A stretch of 64,000 bases of DNA, from the NCBI GenBank assembly GCA_027627225.1, contig CM051029.1, positions 5,357,454-5,421,453 of the forward strand. Direction: 5' to 3'. Both the position numbers and the translations under genes were made by a program. Source of the stretch: Congeria kusceri (taxonomy: Eukaryota > Mollusca > Bivalvia > Myida > Dreissenidae). This document shows, in pieces, positions 45,311-58,640 of this stretch. Every line of letters starts with the position of its first letter. Position 1 is the stretch's first letter. The notes under the pieces are model-generated. The model made no database searches. It was given only the letters and a program-made list of their open reading frames with translations, and was not told the origin of the DNA.

Positions 45311-45884
45311 ACATGTCGTTATAGGTTTTTTAAGCAATGCTGTAAGAATGTATCCTAAATCACATCAGATCTAGTGTTTTCAATTGTAAAGTTTAGTAAA
45401 TATGAGTAGAATTAGTGTGATGTTGTCAATGTCAGAAATATACAAAACATAGACACGTGTAATTTATGTGAATAATTATCAACTATTAGTTATAGTATAT
45501 GTTTATATTGATCTAGTGTTAACTCAGTTGATGGAAATGGCAGAACAGTCGTAGACTGTACGAAAAAATGGAAGTATTGTACGTTTAACTTGATTATCAA
45601 TATGTTTAAATAGTTTGACTGTGTAAAAGAAGATAGAAAGTTAATAAATTATGAAATTACAAGAACCATTTACTTCGCTTCATAATTGATGAAAACGGTG
45701 CGTTTTTTTTTCAATTGAAAACATGTACGTTTTATCATTATATAAAATACAATGTCGTTATCATCAAATGGTTGGACATGAAGTTCTGTAATCATATTAA
45801 ACGGTGTTTACAATGTAAACCTGTTATAACATTATTTTGGTTTTAATAATATAAAATTAACAAATACTTCTATTAATCAGTGTA

Positions 45885-45964
45885 AGACTTTGAAACAGAA
45901 GAAAGAACTGCAACAGACTGGTCGTGGAGATGCTGCGGACAAATTCAGTTATCTCCAGGAAAAG
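45885..45964 (+). other. possible exon, Myb/MADF-like fragment
   Basis: 'cagtgtaag' then 'LKQKKELQQTGRGDAADKFS' and 'YLQEK', ending at a donor-like 'aaag' then 'gtgcgt'. The Lys-rich 'KELxxTGxG' pattern resembles linker helices of Myb/SANT-like proteins that accompany Harbinger transposases. Only 25 codons, so weak. Confidence 0.3.
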
Positions 45965-46794
45965 GTGCGTTCTCCGTTTGAATATAATTTAAAATCATCA
46001 AAAAATCATTACAAATTCTATCTCTCTTCCCGTGCTTCTATTTCACTGATTCGTATAAATCTTAAACTATAAGTATTTTTCTTCTCCAATCTTTAACTTT
46101 TAACAATAAATACTCAATATTTTATATAAAATTAGGCTTTTAAAATACGGAACTATGTCATTACAGATGCGATGATGACTTTGTAAATACAGACGGTATT
46201 GAACAAGATTGCAGTTTCTAGTGAACACTAAAGTAGTTTCAATGTAGCGTAACGCACTTAAAAAAAAAGATTAGTTACACCCTAGAATAAAGCAACTGAA
46301 ACAAATAACTATGTGTTTTTTTCTTACAATATAGAGAGTTGAACGTTACCACAAGGAAAGGTGCACTGTGTAATTTGGAAATTGCAATGACATCAAGCAT
46401 GATGTATTTTGGCATGATATGTCTCCCATAGTTATGAAAGAAATATTTTGTATTACCATTGTTTGCATTGTTCACCGTATTTACCTATTATTGGGACAGT
46501 TATTACGGTAATTCATAATGTTGTCATATCTTTTGTAAAACAATGTAGGTATCCACTGTACCAAATGTGGTCATTAATGGTATTCACGGAATGACACGGG
46601 TCCTATAGGTACATTGACTTTTCATCACACCAGTGACTTTATTGATATATAGTTTATGTGCTTTTCTTATTTTGGTTGTTCAATTATTTGCTCTCATCAA
46701 TTTTATATATGACACAAACTTTTGGTTATGACTATGTTCCCATATGTTTATACAAATATGCAATACTTACACATTTTTATATGTTTATCACAAA

Positions 46795-46838
46795 CAATGT
46801 TGTGCTTCAACCACCAAAGAAAACAGAAGCAACTCTGG
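46795..46838 (+). other. possible small exon
   Basis: 'LQPPKKTEATLE' followed by a donor 'ctggag' then 'gtaatt'. No clear acceptor upstream. It is listed because it lies between the two other possible exons on this strand. Confidence 0.2.
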
Positions 46839-47339
46839 AGGTAATTCGAACATTTATGTTATTTCTTTAATATATTCCATTATAGGGTCTCATTATCAAA
46901 TATGTAAGATATTCTAGCTGGTGGTAGTAACTACTTATATGTATGCATACAATATAATAACACACATTACTGCAGGCATCCACAAAGATAATCCATATAG
47001 ATATATAATTTATATACATGTACATTGTACATTCTATTATTTGTATTTGTTAAAAGTCTTAACAATGATGCACTTTCATAAAGCAGTAGACAGGCAAAAA
47101 TTATATATGTTCCAGAAAACATGTGCACCTTTCTGCTTTAAAATGCAAGTACAATAATAGTGTAAATTATAAAAAATAACAATATGCATTTGGAAAACTG
47201 CTGCAATCTCCAAATATTTTACTCTAAATGAATGAATATATCAGTGTACAAACTAGTTGAACAAACCTTTTACATATTTTTTGAACTGCTTTTTACAATT
47301 CATTAGTTATTAATTGTTAGACTGGATATTGAGTATTGT

Positions 47340-47468
47340 GCAGTGTGCATGTTGTCAGAGTTTCAATGAGCTGCTACACATACAGAGGCAGCTTCTTGCA
47401 GAGTCGGTATGGAGCGAGCAACGAGATGAATAAGGAGAGAAATTCCTATCTTGAACAAAAAAATCAAG
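47340..47468 (+). other. possible exon, helical C-terminal fragment
   Basis: Frame reading 'FNELLHIQRQLLAESVWSEQ' and, one frame over, 'MNKERNSYLEQKNQ'. This kind of Gln/Glu-rich helix typically ends Myb/SANT-like proteins. The frame change and lack of clear splice sites keep confidence low. Confidence 0.3.
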
Positions 47469-47504
47469 TGTGTCCATTTTAGCCAGTAAACAAATTGCTG
47501 ACAG

Positions 47505-47972
<468 letters not shown>

Positions 47973-48623
47973 GCAGTTCATTATTATATCAATTTCTTTA
48001 TATCAATGCTCAAGAGGTTATTGATTTAACTTTTAAAAGTGTTCCTCACAATCTAACAATGGTCATACTTTTATTGAATAGCATTTGTTGAATCAATTGA
48101 ATTTGACAATAAGTAGTTTTGCATATGAATATCTATGTTAATGTTAATTGTTCAACATTAATAACATATTATAATGAATGTATTTGTGATACTTAATTTG
48201 GCTGATATACAATTTAAGTTATTATAAGTTTTATGGTTAAAGAAGAGTGACTGTAATTAACGTTACAAATGATCTATAATTTAATCCCTCTTAATTAAGG
48301 ACTGCCCATAAACATTAAGAACACTATATTATACATATATGTCTGTGTCTGGAGTGTTATTTTGCCTTTTTATAGGGTGAATTTATCTTTTTGGAAATCC
48401 GGTATGTGACAAAAATGAGCATTGTCAAGGTGTGAATAGTTCCCTTTAACATACATGTAGCAGTATTTGTTTTCCCCTTTTTCAAACTTTCGTGAGAGGT
48501 TCTTAGGTAAAACTGACTCTATCTACATATTTGCTACTTAAACTATTAATTAATGTTTGTGTAATTGTGGAAACAGTCAGCAACAACAACACGTGAGATC
48601 ATTCAATTCAATTCATCTTTCAA

Positions 48624-48648
48624 CGTTTCTGCTTACGCCTTCATCAGG
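48624..48648 (-). ncRNA. hammerhead-ribozyme-like core downstream of the Penelope-like element
   Basis: Minus strand: 'cctgatgaaggcgtaagcag' then 'aaacg'. CTGATGA (48647-48641) and GAAA (48629-48626) are the two conserved strands of the hammerhead core. Between them, 'ggc-gtaa-gca' is a stem II of the length seen in ribozymes of Penelope-like elements, with its closing pair weakened (gca where gcc would pair). It lies about 230 bp downstream of the GIY-YIG region in the same orientation, where these elements carry ribozymes. Stems I and III are not resolved, and activity is doubtful. Confidence 0.6.
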
Positions 48649-48879
48649 ATAAAATGACAATTAAACAACGGACGTGACGTGATGCAATAACGTTACGTTA
48701 TTTGGCGGAAAAACGTACAGAAATAAGTATACATGTATAAGTTAATAAAGAATTTAAAACACACAAGATAGTTTAATACAATACGGATATAAAATACAGA
48801 TATTTCCTATAGCAATATAATAAACAAAATAGGAAAAAACGTAATAGTTCTAAGCATATTATGTTATTTTACATGCACT

Positions 48880-51290
48880 TTAAGCTGTAAACAGTATTTT
48901 AGAATTAAGGCCATCTGGAGCTAGTGTTTTCAACTTATGTGTCCAGAATGTTTTCTTGCCTGAGCGATTAACGTTACTATTTACAACATCACTAGGCATA
49001 AATGAAAAATCAGCCATACTATGGTTGCCTTCATTAAAGTGACTGGCAACAAGTGTAGAGAATGCACAATCAGTAAAATATGATATTACAAATTTATGAC
49101 TATTCATACGTCTTGAAACGGGTTGCATAGTTTGTCCAATATACTGATTATTACACCTTTTACATGATATTAAATAAAAAACATTTTAGACCGGCAGTTT
49201 GTATTGTGCCGTAATGTACATGTTACTCATGTTACGTTACTAGTGAATGTTGGCCCAGTATATACGCGTATACACTGTGAACAAAGTTTTCTGTTACAGC
49301 AGTCAGTGGAATAAGTGTTATCAGTGTTTATCTTAAAATCTGAACTAACTAAATAGTCATGCTATTTTTTCAAACGTCTGTAAGCCACAATTGGTTTAAA
49401 TGTGTAATGAACATATTTAACACCATCAGTCTTTGATATGTAAAGGAGGTCCCAATATCGGAGGATCGTACCGCCTATATTGGGCTATGACGGACTATAT
49501 TCCATCGTAAAAGGCAGTATATTTTATTTTCCGTAACAGAGGGGTTCAGAGCGCCATTTTGTGACGACTGTGATACTTTATTCAAGGCATCGTATATCAC
49601 GGATTCCGGGAAGTTTCTTTCTAAGAAGAAGTCACGTAATTGGTCTAGAGAGGAGTTTAACTTCTCATCATTATATAATATTATCGTATAGCGATTGGCC
49701 TGGCTATATGGTATTCCGTCTTTGCATTGTTTTGGATGGCACGATGTATAATCCAGGTACTGACGATTGCTGGTATTTTTAACGAAAATATCAGTTTCAA
49801 ACAATTTATTTTTTGAAACTTGAAAATCCAAGAATGAAACTGTGTTCTTTGATATGGTATGTGTAAATTTGATATTTGGTTAAAACATGTTCATAAACGA
49901 TTCCAATTCTTCTAAGGAATGGTCCCAAATCATAAAAATGTCATCAAAGAACCGAAGCCATACGGATGATTGTACGTGTCTTTAATTGATAAAGTCCTGC
50001 TCAAGCTTCCCCATTAATAACGATGCATACGTTGGAGCCATTGCGCTGTCCATTGCTGTACTCATCTGTTGTAAGTAGTAATCGTCCCCAAACTTGAATT
50101 ATTTATTTTCAAGTACAACTTGTATCATACGGCCGATTTCATCAGTCGATAAATTACGCCCATGTTTACTATGTTGTAAAAAGGACTTACATGCGTTTAT
50201 ACCATCATTATGTGGGATGTTCGTATAAAGTGAAGATACGTCCAGTGTCACTAAAAAAGTGCTGCTTATTAATTTTATGTATTTCACTTTATTTGTAAAT
50301 CTGCTGTGTCTTTTGCATATGAAGGTAAATTTAACATACATGGTTTTAAAACATTGAAGTCTATATACTTAGAAATATTCTCGGTAGGAGAATTACATGC
50401 TGACACAATAAGCCTCTCGGGATATTTCAAAGGTTAGTTGCTGTCCGGACTTTTGTGTATCTTACGTAAAATATAAAAACATGGCGTACGTATTTTTACT
50501 GGAAAAATGTCAAATTCATTTTTGTTGTCAATGTCTTTAACACAATTTGAAATCTTACGTTTAACAATTTCCGGGGGATCGTTTATGCATTTCTCGTAAT
50601 ATTGGCCACTTGTCAGTTGTCTCAATACTTCGCTTTCGTAATCATCAAGTGTTCATTATAACTCTCGTATTGGATGAATCTGCCTTATTAATACCAATAT
50701 ATTTATGTCTAAGTGTCTAAGAGAATCCAACTCCGCTTTAGTTACATTACTATAGCGTTTGCGTTTATTCTCCGATTGTAAAATTTCCTCAGTGATACCA
50801 TTAATGTAGAAATCCAAATATACATCTCGGCCAGCGTGAGGGGTAAAATATAGTCGAATTATTGAAACACGGGAGATCATTAAAATTGTCATTATCACTA
50901 ATTTGCGGTCCATTTCCTTCAATTTCCGATATGTTTACAAATAATTATTTAAGTCTAAGTCTACGAGTAAATTTAAATACTGTATATATTCTGAAAGTTT
51001 AATTATATCATGTGACTTAGATTTCGGACAAAACTTCAATCCCTTCCTAAGAAGAATATAATCATCTTCTCTTAGCTGTAATGATGAAAGGTTTAGAACC
51101 ATCTTCTTTCCCGCCTGTATCTTTCGAAGCCTCCGCTTGATTTTCCTCCATGTCTTCTTATCAGACTCGGGTGAATCTCTTTTACGTCTTGAGTCGCTCC
51201 TGTTGTTGTTGTGGCTGTATGAAGGTCCCGTAATACCTTCATTAAAATTTGAAGCGTTTGCTGTAGAGTTGACATGTTTGCTGGTTGTTT
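48880..51290 (-). pseudogene. Penelope-like element (RT plus GIY-YIG endonuclease), degraded
   Basis: From 51275 down: N-terminal region, then 'LREDDYILLRKGLKFCPKS' (about 51090-51030), 'YFTPHAGRDVYLDFYINGI' (about 50850) and 'TPCFYILRKIHKSP' (about 50450). RT motif A is 'LDVSSLYTNIPHNDG' (50250-50205). Next come 'STAMDSAMAPTYASLLMGKL' (50065-50006), catalytic 'FFDDIFMIW' (49951-49925) and 'SFLDFQVSKN'. A Cys-rich segment follows ('DCCNRKLCSQC', 'SCKRCNNQYIGQT', about 49290-49125). Last is the GIY-YIG-like C-terminus 'RRMNSHKFVI', 'VASHFNEGNHSMADFSFM' (49110-48985). These are diagnostic of endonuclease-bearing Penelope-like elements. Stops after motif A, before FFDD and after it show it is dead. 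Confidence 0.9.
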
Positions 51291-51463
51291 CGCCCCGTTT
51301 TCGTTAAGGAAGGCACACTCAAAAATCTGATGCGAACCATTCGATATATGGAGCGGAAACTGCTAAAAATACCAAGTCAATCATCGAAATTGTGTAAAAT
51401 ATAATAACACCGACATTTCATTAGGTTTGGTGAATCTGTGAAAATGATTATGTTTGCATTTAC

Positions 51464-51673
51464 CTAAATCTGGACTTGAGGAGACCAAATGCTCTCTCAA
51501 CACACAAGCGCCCTTGTCGATGACGTCTGTTGTAAAGTTGCTCCCGTCCGTTTTGTGGGTTTGCCATTGGCGTACCCACTATCTCCCAGAAGGATACGCC
51601 CTTTATGTGTTTCCACCTGGCCTGTCCACTTGGCCAAAATATGTGATACGAATAATGGCCTGTTTGTAGCTTT
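51464..51673 (-). pseudogene. Harbinger-type (DDE_Tnp_4) transposase exon
   Basis: Acceptor 'gttttag' at 51674, donor 'TTTAG' then 'gtaaat' at 51463. It reads 'NRPLFVSHILAKWTG', 'KGRILLGDSGYANG', then after a frame change near 51555 'NPQNGREQLYNRRHRQGR' and 'LCVERAFGLLKSRFR'. GDSGY contains the second catalytic Asp, and 'YNxxH...R..VERxFGxLKxRF' holds the catalytic Glu region of PIF/Harbinger transposases. The frame break makes it non-functional. It lies about 170 bp upstream of the Penelope-like element on the same strand, apparently independent of it. Confidence 0.85.
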
Positions 51674-51679
51674 CTAAAA

Positions 51680-52590
51680 CAAAATAAATGTATTTTAACT
51701 ATCATTTAGCCATACTTCCAAACATATTTGTTAACATGTTCAAATTACTTATTACAAATATTCACCGTAAGCCGACAATTATCAAAATTGCCGCATCATG
51801 CGTAGATCTCGGCAAACGAGCAACAACATCCACGAATCTATTACATTGAACACACAAAATACAATACAATCAAACAAGATGTCAGGTACATTTTAAACGG
51901 TTAGTATACAATATATCGGACTCGGGACACATCAGAGAAAGGAAACACTTACAAACTTCATATTGTCCTTCTTTAAAGGCAAGTTACTAACTGTTTGTTC
52001 AACATTCACAATATACATAACACATTAAAACGAGCCACGTAGCTCCTTAGTATAAACTTAAGTAAATCTTTTAAAATTAGAAAATACTTAAGTGGGTTCA
52101 TTTCAAGTTAATTTTGTACTAAATGGTTTTACTCAAGTAAAAAATAAACACAATATTCTTATTTCACCATATTTAAGTATAAACATTGAGTTTTTACGAG
52201 GAAAATTGAATTTGAAAATATTCCCCTATATTATGATCTTAGTTAAGATTGTCATTAGGAACCTTGTGAATACGGCTTCAGAATGTAAAGATATTTAGAT
52301 CAAATATATATGATTAATGTTTATGCAATACAAATATATTTCATATATATATATATATGTAATAAAGAATATAATTATTGAAGTACATGACATATGTGCA
52401 ATGCACAAAATTAAACATCAGAAATCATAAAAACTTACTTCAAGTCTGGCCATGCAACTGCCTGGCAGTTTAAGCAATGATATGTTCGGATGGTGCAAAA
52501 ATAGGAATCAGTGTGCCAGCAATATTTGGAAACACGCATTCCTATAAAACTGACGTTTTACATTTATCACACTCGGAGGCTGTGTTGCGA
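51680..52590. other. no recognisable gene
   Basis: AT-rich. The frame at 52092-52298 (+) has no motif. Confidence 0.35.
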
Positions 52591-52591
52591 A

Positions 52592-52593
52592 GC

Positions 52594-52632
<39 letters not shown>

Positions 52633-52674
52633 TAATATTATTATTATTATTATTATCATTATTATTATCATTAA

Positions 52675-52707
<33 letters not shown>

Positions 52708-52728
52708 CATCATCATCATCATCATTAT
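52592..52728 (+). repeat. (ATT)n/(ATC)n microsatellite
   Basis: 'attattattatt' with 'acta' and 'atca' interruptions, ending in 'atcatcatcatcatcatt'. The poly-Ile frame is artefactual. Confidence 0.95.
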
Positions 52729-53043
52729 TGTGCTATGTAATTATAACGTGCACACGAAAGCGTAATACAAAATCCTTATATTGTACGTATCGGACTGAAA
52801 TCGAGGTTAAAAAACTCGCAAGGATACAGAGGCAGTTGCAAAATTCTTATACAATTTTTCAACCAACATAAGCGCGTTTTTAATGAAACGGAATACGCGT
52901 TGCAAGTTGCAATTCTGTATAAAATTGCTACTGTAAACATTGATGAAACTGCTCCCTGATGTTTAAATACAACAAGAAGAGCACACATTTTACAATTTTG
53001 ATCACTGAAATAAACAGGTATGTTATTAATTTAAAATAATTAC

Positions 53044-53305
53044 CTGTGTATGATATATTAACGAACGCAATATCGGTTGTACCCTGTTGGAAACATGAAT
53101 ACGTGCCAGAATTCTCCACCTTAAAAATCAAGACCGTGAGGTTAAGCTCCGTTATATTGTTTATTATATTTTTTGAAAGCGAGTATACAGATCCATCGAT
53201 TACTGAGGGAACGGACATCCAGTAATCAGCGACCATTTAATGTCACCCTCGACCCCAAGTTTACGAGCATGCGCTCTGTTGCAAGTGAAACATCACACGG
53301 CTGGG
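53044..53305 (-). CDS. V-set-like Ig exon with a one-base frameshift
   Basis: Acceptor 'aatatttcag' then 'CCCAGCC'; donor 'ACACAG' then 'gtaatt'. It reads 'QPCDVSLATERMLVNLGSR', 'VTLNG', then shifts frame near 53230 to 'ADYWMSVPSVIDGSVYSLS', 'ITELNLTVLIF', 'KVENSGTYSCFQQGTTD', 'IAFVNISYT'. 'VENSGTYSC' is the Ig cysteine region. Removing one base restores phase 1-1. On the same strand as the 34-41 kb receptor and 12 kb upstream, it is a candidate first Ig exon of that gene. It resembles in layout the V-set exon at 62259-62570. Confidence 0.75.
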
Positions 53306-53309
53306 CTGA

Positions 53310-54650
53310 AATATTTGAAATGCGACAATTACAAAAACATGCGTAATATTCAGTTAGCCGGTCTTTATTACACGTATATACATATTGATACCATGTATTC
53401 AGAGTTTATCAGAAAACACTAAAAGTGTATACAACTTTGCATATCCACGACTATCGGATATCAAAGAATGTCGCCGCATATACACAAATCTCATTACCAA
53501 CACGATATATGAGAAATGCGTGGGTATATCAAACATAGTCGTTCACAATAGGATAACGTTGGCGAATTTCATTTTTGAAATAAAAATCGTTTTCCAAAAA
53601 TGACCGTTATTTTCAACTGCAACATATGTACAGCTTGTTGAAAGCAAACTAGGTTTGGTTTTCGATTAAGCGGTATATATGAAAATTAGCAATGGATCTG
53701 CTGCAATGATTATAACGAGTGTGGATAATTTTAACGCACCTTGAATCATACATAATTGTTGTGTAGGTGTTTTGATTAATTGGTTTAGAGTGTATACTGT
53801 AGAGCTAGTTCTTAGTGATTGACACAGCATGAATGCAAGTTATAACAATATTACTCAAAACAGGGTATGCATATTGGAATGTGTTACGAGTTATGTACCT
53901 ATTATGTATATTCAATTTTGTTTAACATATTTTAAGCCAATGCTTTTTCTTTCTTAAATAACTTTCTGAATTATACTCAAATATGGCCATTAAAAGAAGT
54001 CGCTTACTTGATCTAATATGTGTAATATGCAGCACCAGAACACCCATTTAAAAATAATAATCATGTTGTTATAACTATGATAATGAATTGTTTAAGTTGT
54101 ATTTCAACGTAAAGTGCGAGTTATTGTTACGTTTGTACTTCCGTTTTCAACGGTATGGATCGATTAGCACGTGCATATACACGTTCAGGGCAAATACAGT
54201 GTATCATCAAAATAACCAAACCAAAAAAGGTAGCATTAAACAAAGACGAACAATTAAGGAAGGGACGCATTCCAAGACGCAAGTGTTGCTGGTAAAAACG
54301 AAATGTCAAGTCTAAAAGGAGCAATATCGGTAAATATTAAAATGTAGAAACAATTAAACTAGTCCAGGGGTATAAAGTACTTAAATGTGCGTACGTTTAG
54401 TTTGAAACATTTTTAAATATGAATTTTGTGGCATTATACATAGCCTGATCAGTATTAATTTTAATAGTTTCGCGGATGATATCTTCATCATTGTCTGCAC
54501 GTATTTCTTATTATGTGAATTGAGGATCTTTTCTCACCAAAAACTGTTGCCATTGTTCTATATTCGGTAGCACATTGTGTTTTGAGCACAAAATACACAA
54601 GTATGGGTATATCTGACAGAAAAAAAATGCAACACAGATCTATTGCTTTA
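53310..54650. other. no recognisable gene
   Basis: AT-rich to mixed sequence without motif-bearing frames. Confidence 0.35.
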
Positions 54651-54654
54651 AGTT

Positions 54655-54830
54655 TAGATCTGCGGAATGGCTAATATATAGAGGATATTTGTTTGCGGTT
54701 GGTGTAATATATATCTTTACCGGAACGGGAAACAATACATATGTTCATGAGCGATTGTCTCACTTTTCGGAGGTGATATAACGCGTTATCACACCGAAAA
54801 CGAACACATGTTTTTTCATTGAATTCTATT
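54655..54830 (+). repeat. 'gaggatatttgtttg' foldback repeat, copy 2 of 3
   Basis: 'atatagaggatatttgtttgcggttggtg', 'tttaccggaacgggaaac', 'catgagcgattgtctcac', then 'gataacgcg'-like sequence in reverse ('cgcgttatcacaccg'). The same components appear at 58500-58640 in related order. Confidence 0.55.
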
Positions 54831-54839
54831 GAGTGTATT

Positions 54840-55650
54840 TTACATTTGAATTATATTTGAAGGGTTTTTTAACACGATGTTTTCAGTTGTATCTCCATAC
54901 TTTTTTCTCTATAATGAGCTGTACTCGGGGTGAGTAGAAAACATCCCTGCCCCATGTTGGACTACGATAAAAATGCGCCGTGAATGAGTTCAGCAATGTA
55001 ACCACAATAATGTTGGGGTCTAGCTGTATGCATTATCATGGTACCGTGTTTACAGTACAATAGTACAATATATTCATAGGCATCGCCGCATCCAGGTTTT
55101 TAGATGTTATTATACATGCTATCAAATATTCACTTCGTCATTTAATAATGTTCAGCTTTTAACTATAGTAATCATAAAAGCCCGTGTGGACCTGATTGAA
55201 CAAGCCAGACAACATACCAGGGAACAGAAAGCAGCCCAAAGCCATTTATCTGTAGACCATATTATTGGCCATACAAAACTAATAATGTGTTATACTGGTT
55301 TCAGAGAAAGTTTTATTTTTTTTATTTTTATAAAAAAAATGTAGTCTTACACTATTAACTTTGGAAAATGCAATTTAAAACAAGCAAAAACGCTCTAATT
55401 AAAAGATCAGTTATTCTTAACTCTTTGCAAAATGCGAAAGAACTTTGATATAATGGATCTTGCACACAGATTTGCAATTTCTGTCCAGCATGCATGCATT
55501 ACCTTCAGTTCATAGATTAATTACATATATTTAATGTTTGGACAGGTATATATTTGGTACACAGAAGTTGAATTATTTAAAACAAAAAATATGCCGGATG
55601 AATGCAAAAATAATTTATCAAATACATTTGCAATTTTGAACTGTACAGAA
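54840..55650. other. no recognisable gene
   Basis: AT-rich spacer without open frames of interest. Confidence 0.35.
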
Positions 55651-55659
55651 ATAACAATC

Positions 55660-56041
55660 TAGCAACACCCTGAACGGACTGGTGGCATCTGCTCCATAGA
55701 GATCGGCCAGGTTTGTCTCAATGCTGTTCAGCCGTTCAATTTCAGACAAAGATTTTTCAAGCAGTCTGAATTCAAGAAGCACCTGCAATGTCTGACTGAA
55801 TCTCGGTACGTGTTAGAGGGTGATGGTCTGATTATAAACAATGCGTTTAACATTGAGGAATGTGTCAATAGTGTTGGTCTTAAATTTAACATTCTACCAT
55901 TTGCAACGTATGGACAGCAAATGTCAGAAAACGATGTACATTTTTACAAGAAAAAATGACAAACACAGTGTGCACGTTGAACGAGCCATAAGAAGAATTG
56001 AGTCGTTTAAGATTCTTTCTAACCGTATCACTGTGGCCTAA
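55660..56041 (+). pseudogene. ISL2EU/IS5-like transposase fragment
   Basis: Frame 1 (55806-55960) reads 'VLEGDGLIINNAFNIEECVN', 'SVGLKFNILPFATYGQQMS'. After a frame change near 55950 comes 'KNDKHSVHVERAIRRIESFK' and 'ILSNRITVA', then a stop. The pattern GDxxxxxxxFxIEE...LNIPPF...HVERAxxRxxxFxIL is typical of the DDE superfamily transposases that domesticated and ISL2EU-type elements share, and 'HVERA' holds the catalytic Glu. The catalytic Asp of 'MADRGF' is replaced (INNAF). Short and broken: a remnant. Confidence 0.75.
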
Positions 56042-56049
56042 ATGACAAG

Positions 56050-57400
56050 CGTGGAGCAAACCTTATGACTCAAAGCATTAGCTAAATGTAAGTGTTGACA
56101 CTCTCTGTAGAAGTGTGGATACCAAATAACTGATGGCCCTGTCATTAAGACTCTGCAGGAACTTTATGGACTCGAACGTTCCTGTAATGTAAATTGCATG
56201 ATGTACAAAGTCAATGTAGATTATATATCATAATTGTTTGTAAAAATTAAACCTGATTTACTTTGTTATGTTTGTATGTACAATGCCATGATCTTTGCCA
56301 CTTATTCAGATTTGAGTAATATATATATGTATATATATGTATGTGTGTTCGTGTACAGTGTACACTACCATGAACATTTGAATATATATATTTGTGTACT
56401 AGCATATATTGACTAAGCGCATGCAAATTAAATGATTTAACACATAATTTGTCACCGGTCTTTGTATGTATGTTATTTGTATAACGCAGTATATACTTTT
56501 ATTTTGGACTGGGGTTTTCTATTCGGTTTAGGATTAACAAAACACAGTTTTCATACTGGCTGCGGGTCTATCTTAGGCCCCCTCAACTGTTTGGGCAGGG
56601 ATGTGCTGGTAAGCTTTGCAGGGATTCTGGTATAATCATTTAACTGTCACTGATGAGAATAACAAGTCTGCATGAAATTGCTGATTGGTTCGGGAACATC
56701 CAACTGAGTGTTTTATTGCTCCCGGAGCTGCACCATTTGTCTGTTTGTTTTGTCGGTGGAAAGTAGATTAACCTTAAATAGTTAATACCGCTGAGTTTAT
56801 ATGTGAATGCCAGTTTTCTTACAAACAAATGTGTATGTTGTAAACAAAGCGTCCCAGCAGAAAATGTTGTAAACATAAATCACTTGGAGAGCCCAGACTG
56901 TCGTCCGGGCAGCTCATGTATCAATGTGTTGTGTAACTCATGAACTATACACCATAAGATTGGCCTTCTGTGAAAATATATTATATTATTTTAAGACGCT
57001 TTATGAATCAAGACGGTGCTTCGAATCACCAAACAAAATCAAATAATTTGCGTAAAATTGCTATACGACGAAATAACCCACATGCAAACAAACCAACGAC
57101 GCCATCAACATAACTCCCATGGTGAGGAAAAAAAAAATCTTAATTAACTCATACAGCGGAATTGTAATAACGTGCGTACATATGAAAAACAAAGACAAAA
57201 CTAGATGTTCATTTGTTAATGTAATGTGTGTTTCGTTGTGTCTTACATACTAGTGGTGTAAAAATAAAGTAAAACGGATGATGGATATACTGGTTAAAAT
57301 AGTGTTTACAGTTTTTTTGTTGCTACCTGCATGATATGCCTTATATGTAACTCAGTATATACACGTTTTAAACTCAGACTACATTCATTTCAAATCAAGC
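56050..57400. other. no recognisable gene
   Basis: AT-rich; includes an interrupted (TA)n near 56320-56345. Open frames at 56234-56416 and 56640-56876 have no motif. Confidence 0.35.
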
Positions 57401-57404
57401 ACAT

Positions 57405-57660
57405 CCATCCCAGCCCATACACGCATCCAGCTCAGACCATACACGCATAAACCTCAGACTATACCCGCGTCCAACTCAGACCATACAGGCATACAACTCG
57501 GTTCATTCACGAACCCAACTCAGACTATACACGCATCAAACTAAGTTCATAGGCACATCCATCTCTGGCACGCGTCCAATTCAGATCATTTAAAAATTAA
57601 ACCCTACGCACATCCATCTTAGATACACATCTAATCCAGATCATACACCTATCCAGCGAC
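57405..57660 (+). repeat. about 23-bp minisatellite, 'catccaactcagaccatacacg'
   Basis: Ten or so diverged units built from 'cacgcatccagctcagaccata', 'cgcgtccaactcagaccata' and 'cgaacccaactcagactata', decaying to the right ('catccatcttagatac'). No coding content. Confidence 0.85.
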
Positions 57661-57664
57661 CAGA

Positions 57665-58495
57665 GCCTCTGGAAGTCATATGTTTCAGAATCGAGGACAA
57701 TTATGCACATACAAGCACATAACTTCTCTTATTATACATTTAGTAACTGTGGATATACCCACCTAATAAGTAAATACTAATCACATTGATTCTAAACGTA
57801 TAATGGATTACTAGTATCTGTGATATCATCCATATCACTTAGGACTATAGATCGCGTTAGCGTATATTTAATTGTATTTTAGAACTGTGCTTGCACAGTG
57901 CATTCAAACTTTAACAACAGTTTAGTAAGTGTTTTACTGTAGTATTTATGTAAGAATTGTTGGCGTACAATGCGGGAATTTGAATGTATTTTAAATGTGC
58001 CAGATAACACTTCATATTCATCATTTTGATATTGTCAACCACTGCAGATAATTTGTCTTGATAGCGAGTTGTGTATTCACATAATACGCACCAATGTCAC
58101 TGTACAATTCACACACGTTTTCCCAAACGCATGTATCTACACATACACTTAAGTTTGTAATGACTGATTCAATCGTTTGGTCAGCATATACACAGTGTAT
58201 GACTATATTTTTTAACACAATAAATGTACTATACTGCTATGCTATTCAGCCTGGATTCATTAACCAGTTGAGCATATCACCAGTTTGCATTTATTATCTA
58301 AACAGGCAGCTGACAATTAAGAACCTTTGTAAAAAAAAGTAAAAGTAAACCGACTACAAATTGAATCGTATTTTATATTATTCATTAAACATAATAAGTA
58401 TGTTTGATTTAATTCGATCGTTTAGAATTGCGGCCATGTTTTATGCAATAAGTAATATTGCAGAAACTGCAACTGGAAGAGGTGAATTGAATTTG
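57665..58495. other. no recognisable gene
   Basis: AT-rich spacer. Overlapping short frames on both strands near 58021-58342 have no motif. Confidence 0.35.
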
Positions 58496-58499
58496 TTTC

Positions 58500-58640
58500 G
58501 ATTTCACTTATGTGAATATTAATATATAGGGGATATTTGTTTGTTTTCGGTGTGATAACGCGAGATATCGTCACCGGAAAGGGAGACATTTAATATTTTC
58601 AGGAGCGGTTGCGCGAGTGAAAATATGTATATTGTCTCAA
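58500..58640 (+). repeat. 'ggggatatttgtttg' foldback repeat, copy 3 of 3
   Basis: 'tatataggggatatttgtttgttttcggtgtgataacgcg', 'gatatcgtcaccggaaagggagac', 'ggagcggttgcgcgagtg', then 'attgtctcaattttcg'. Same block set as 54655-54830, relation to 32700-32870 weaker. Confidence 0.55.
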
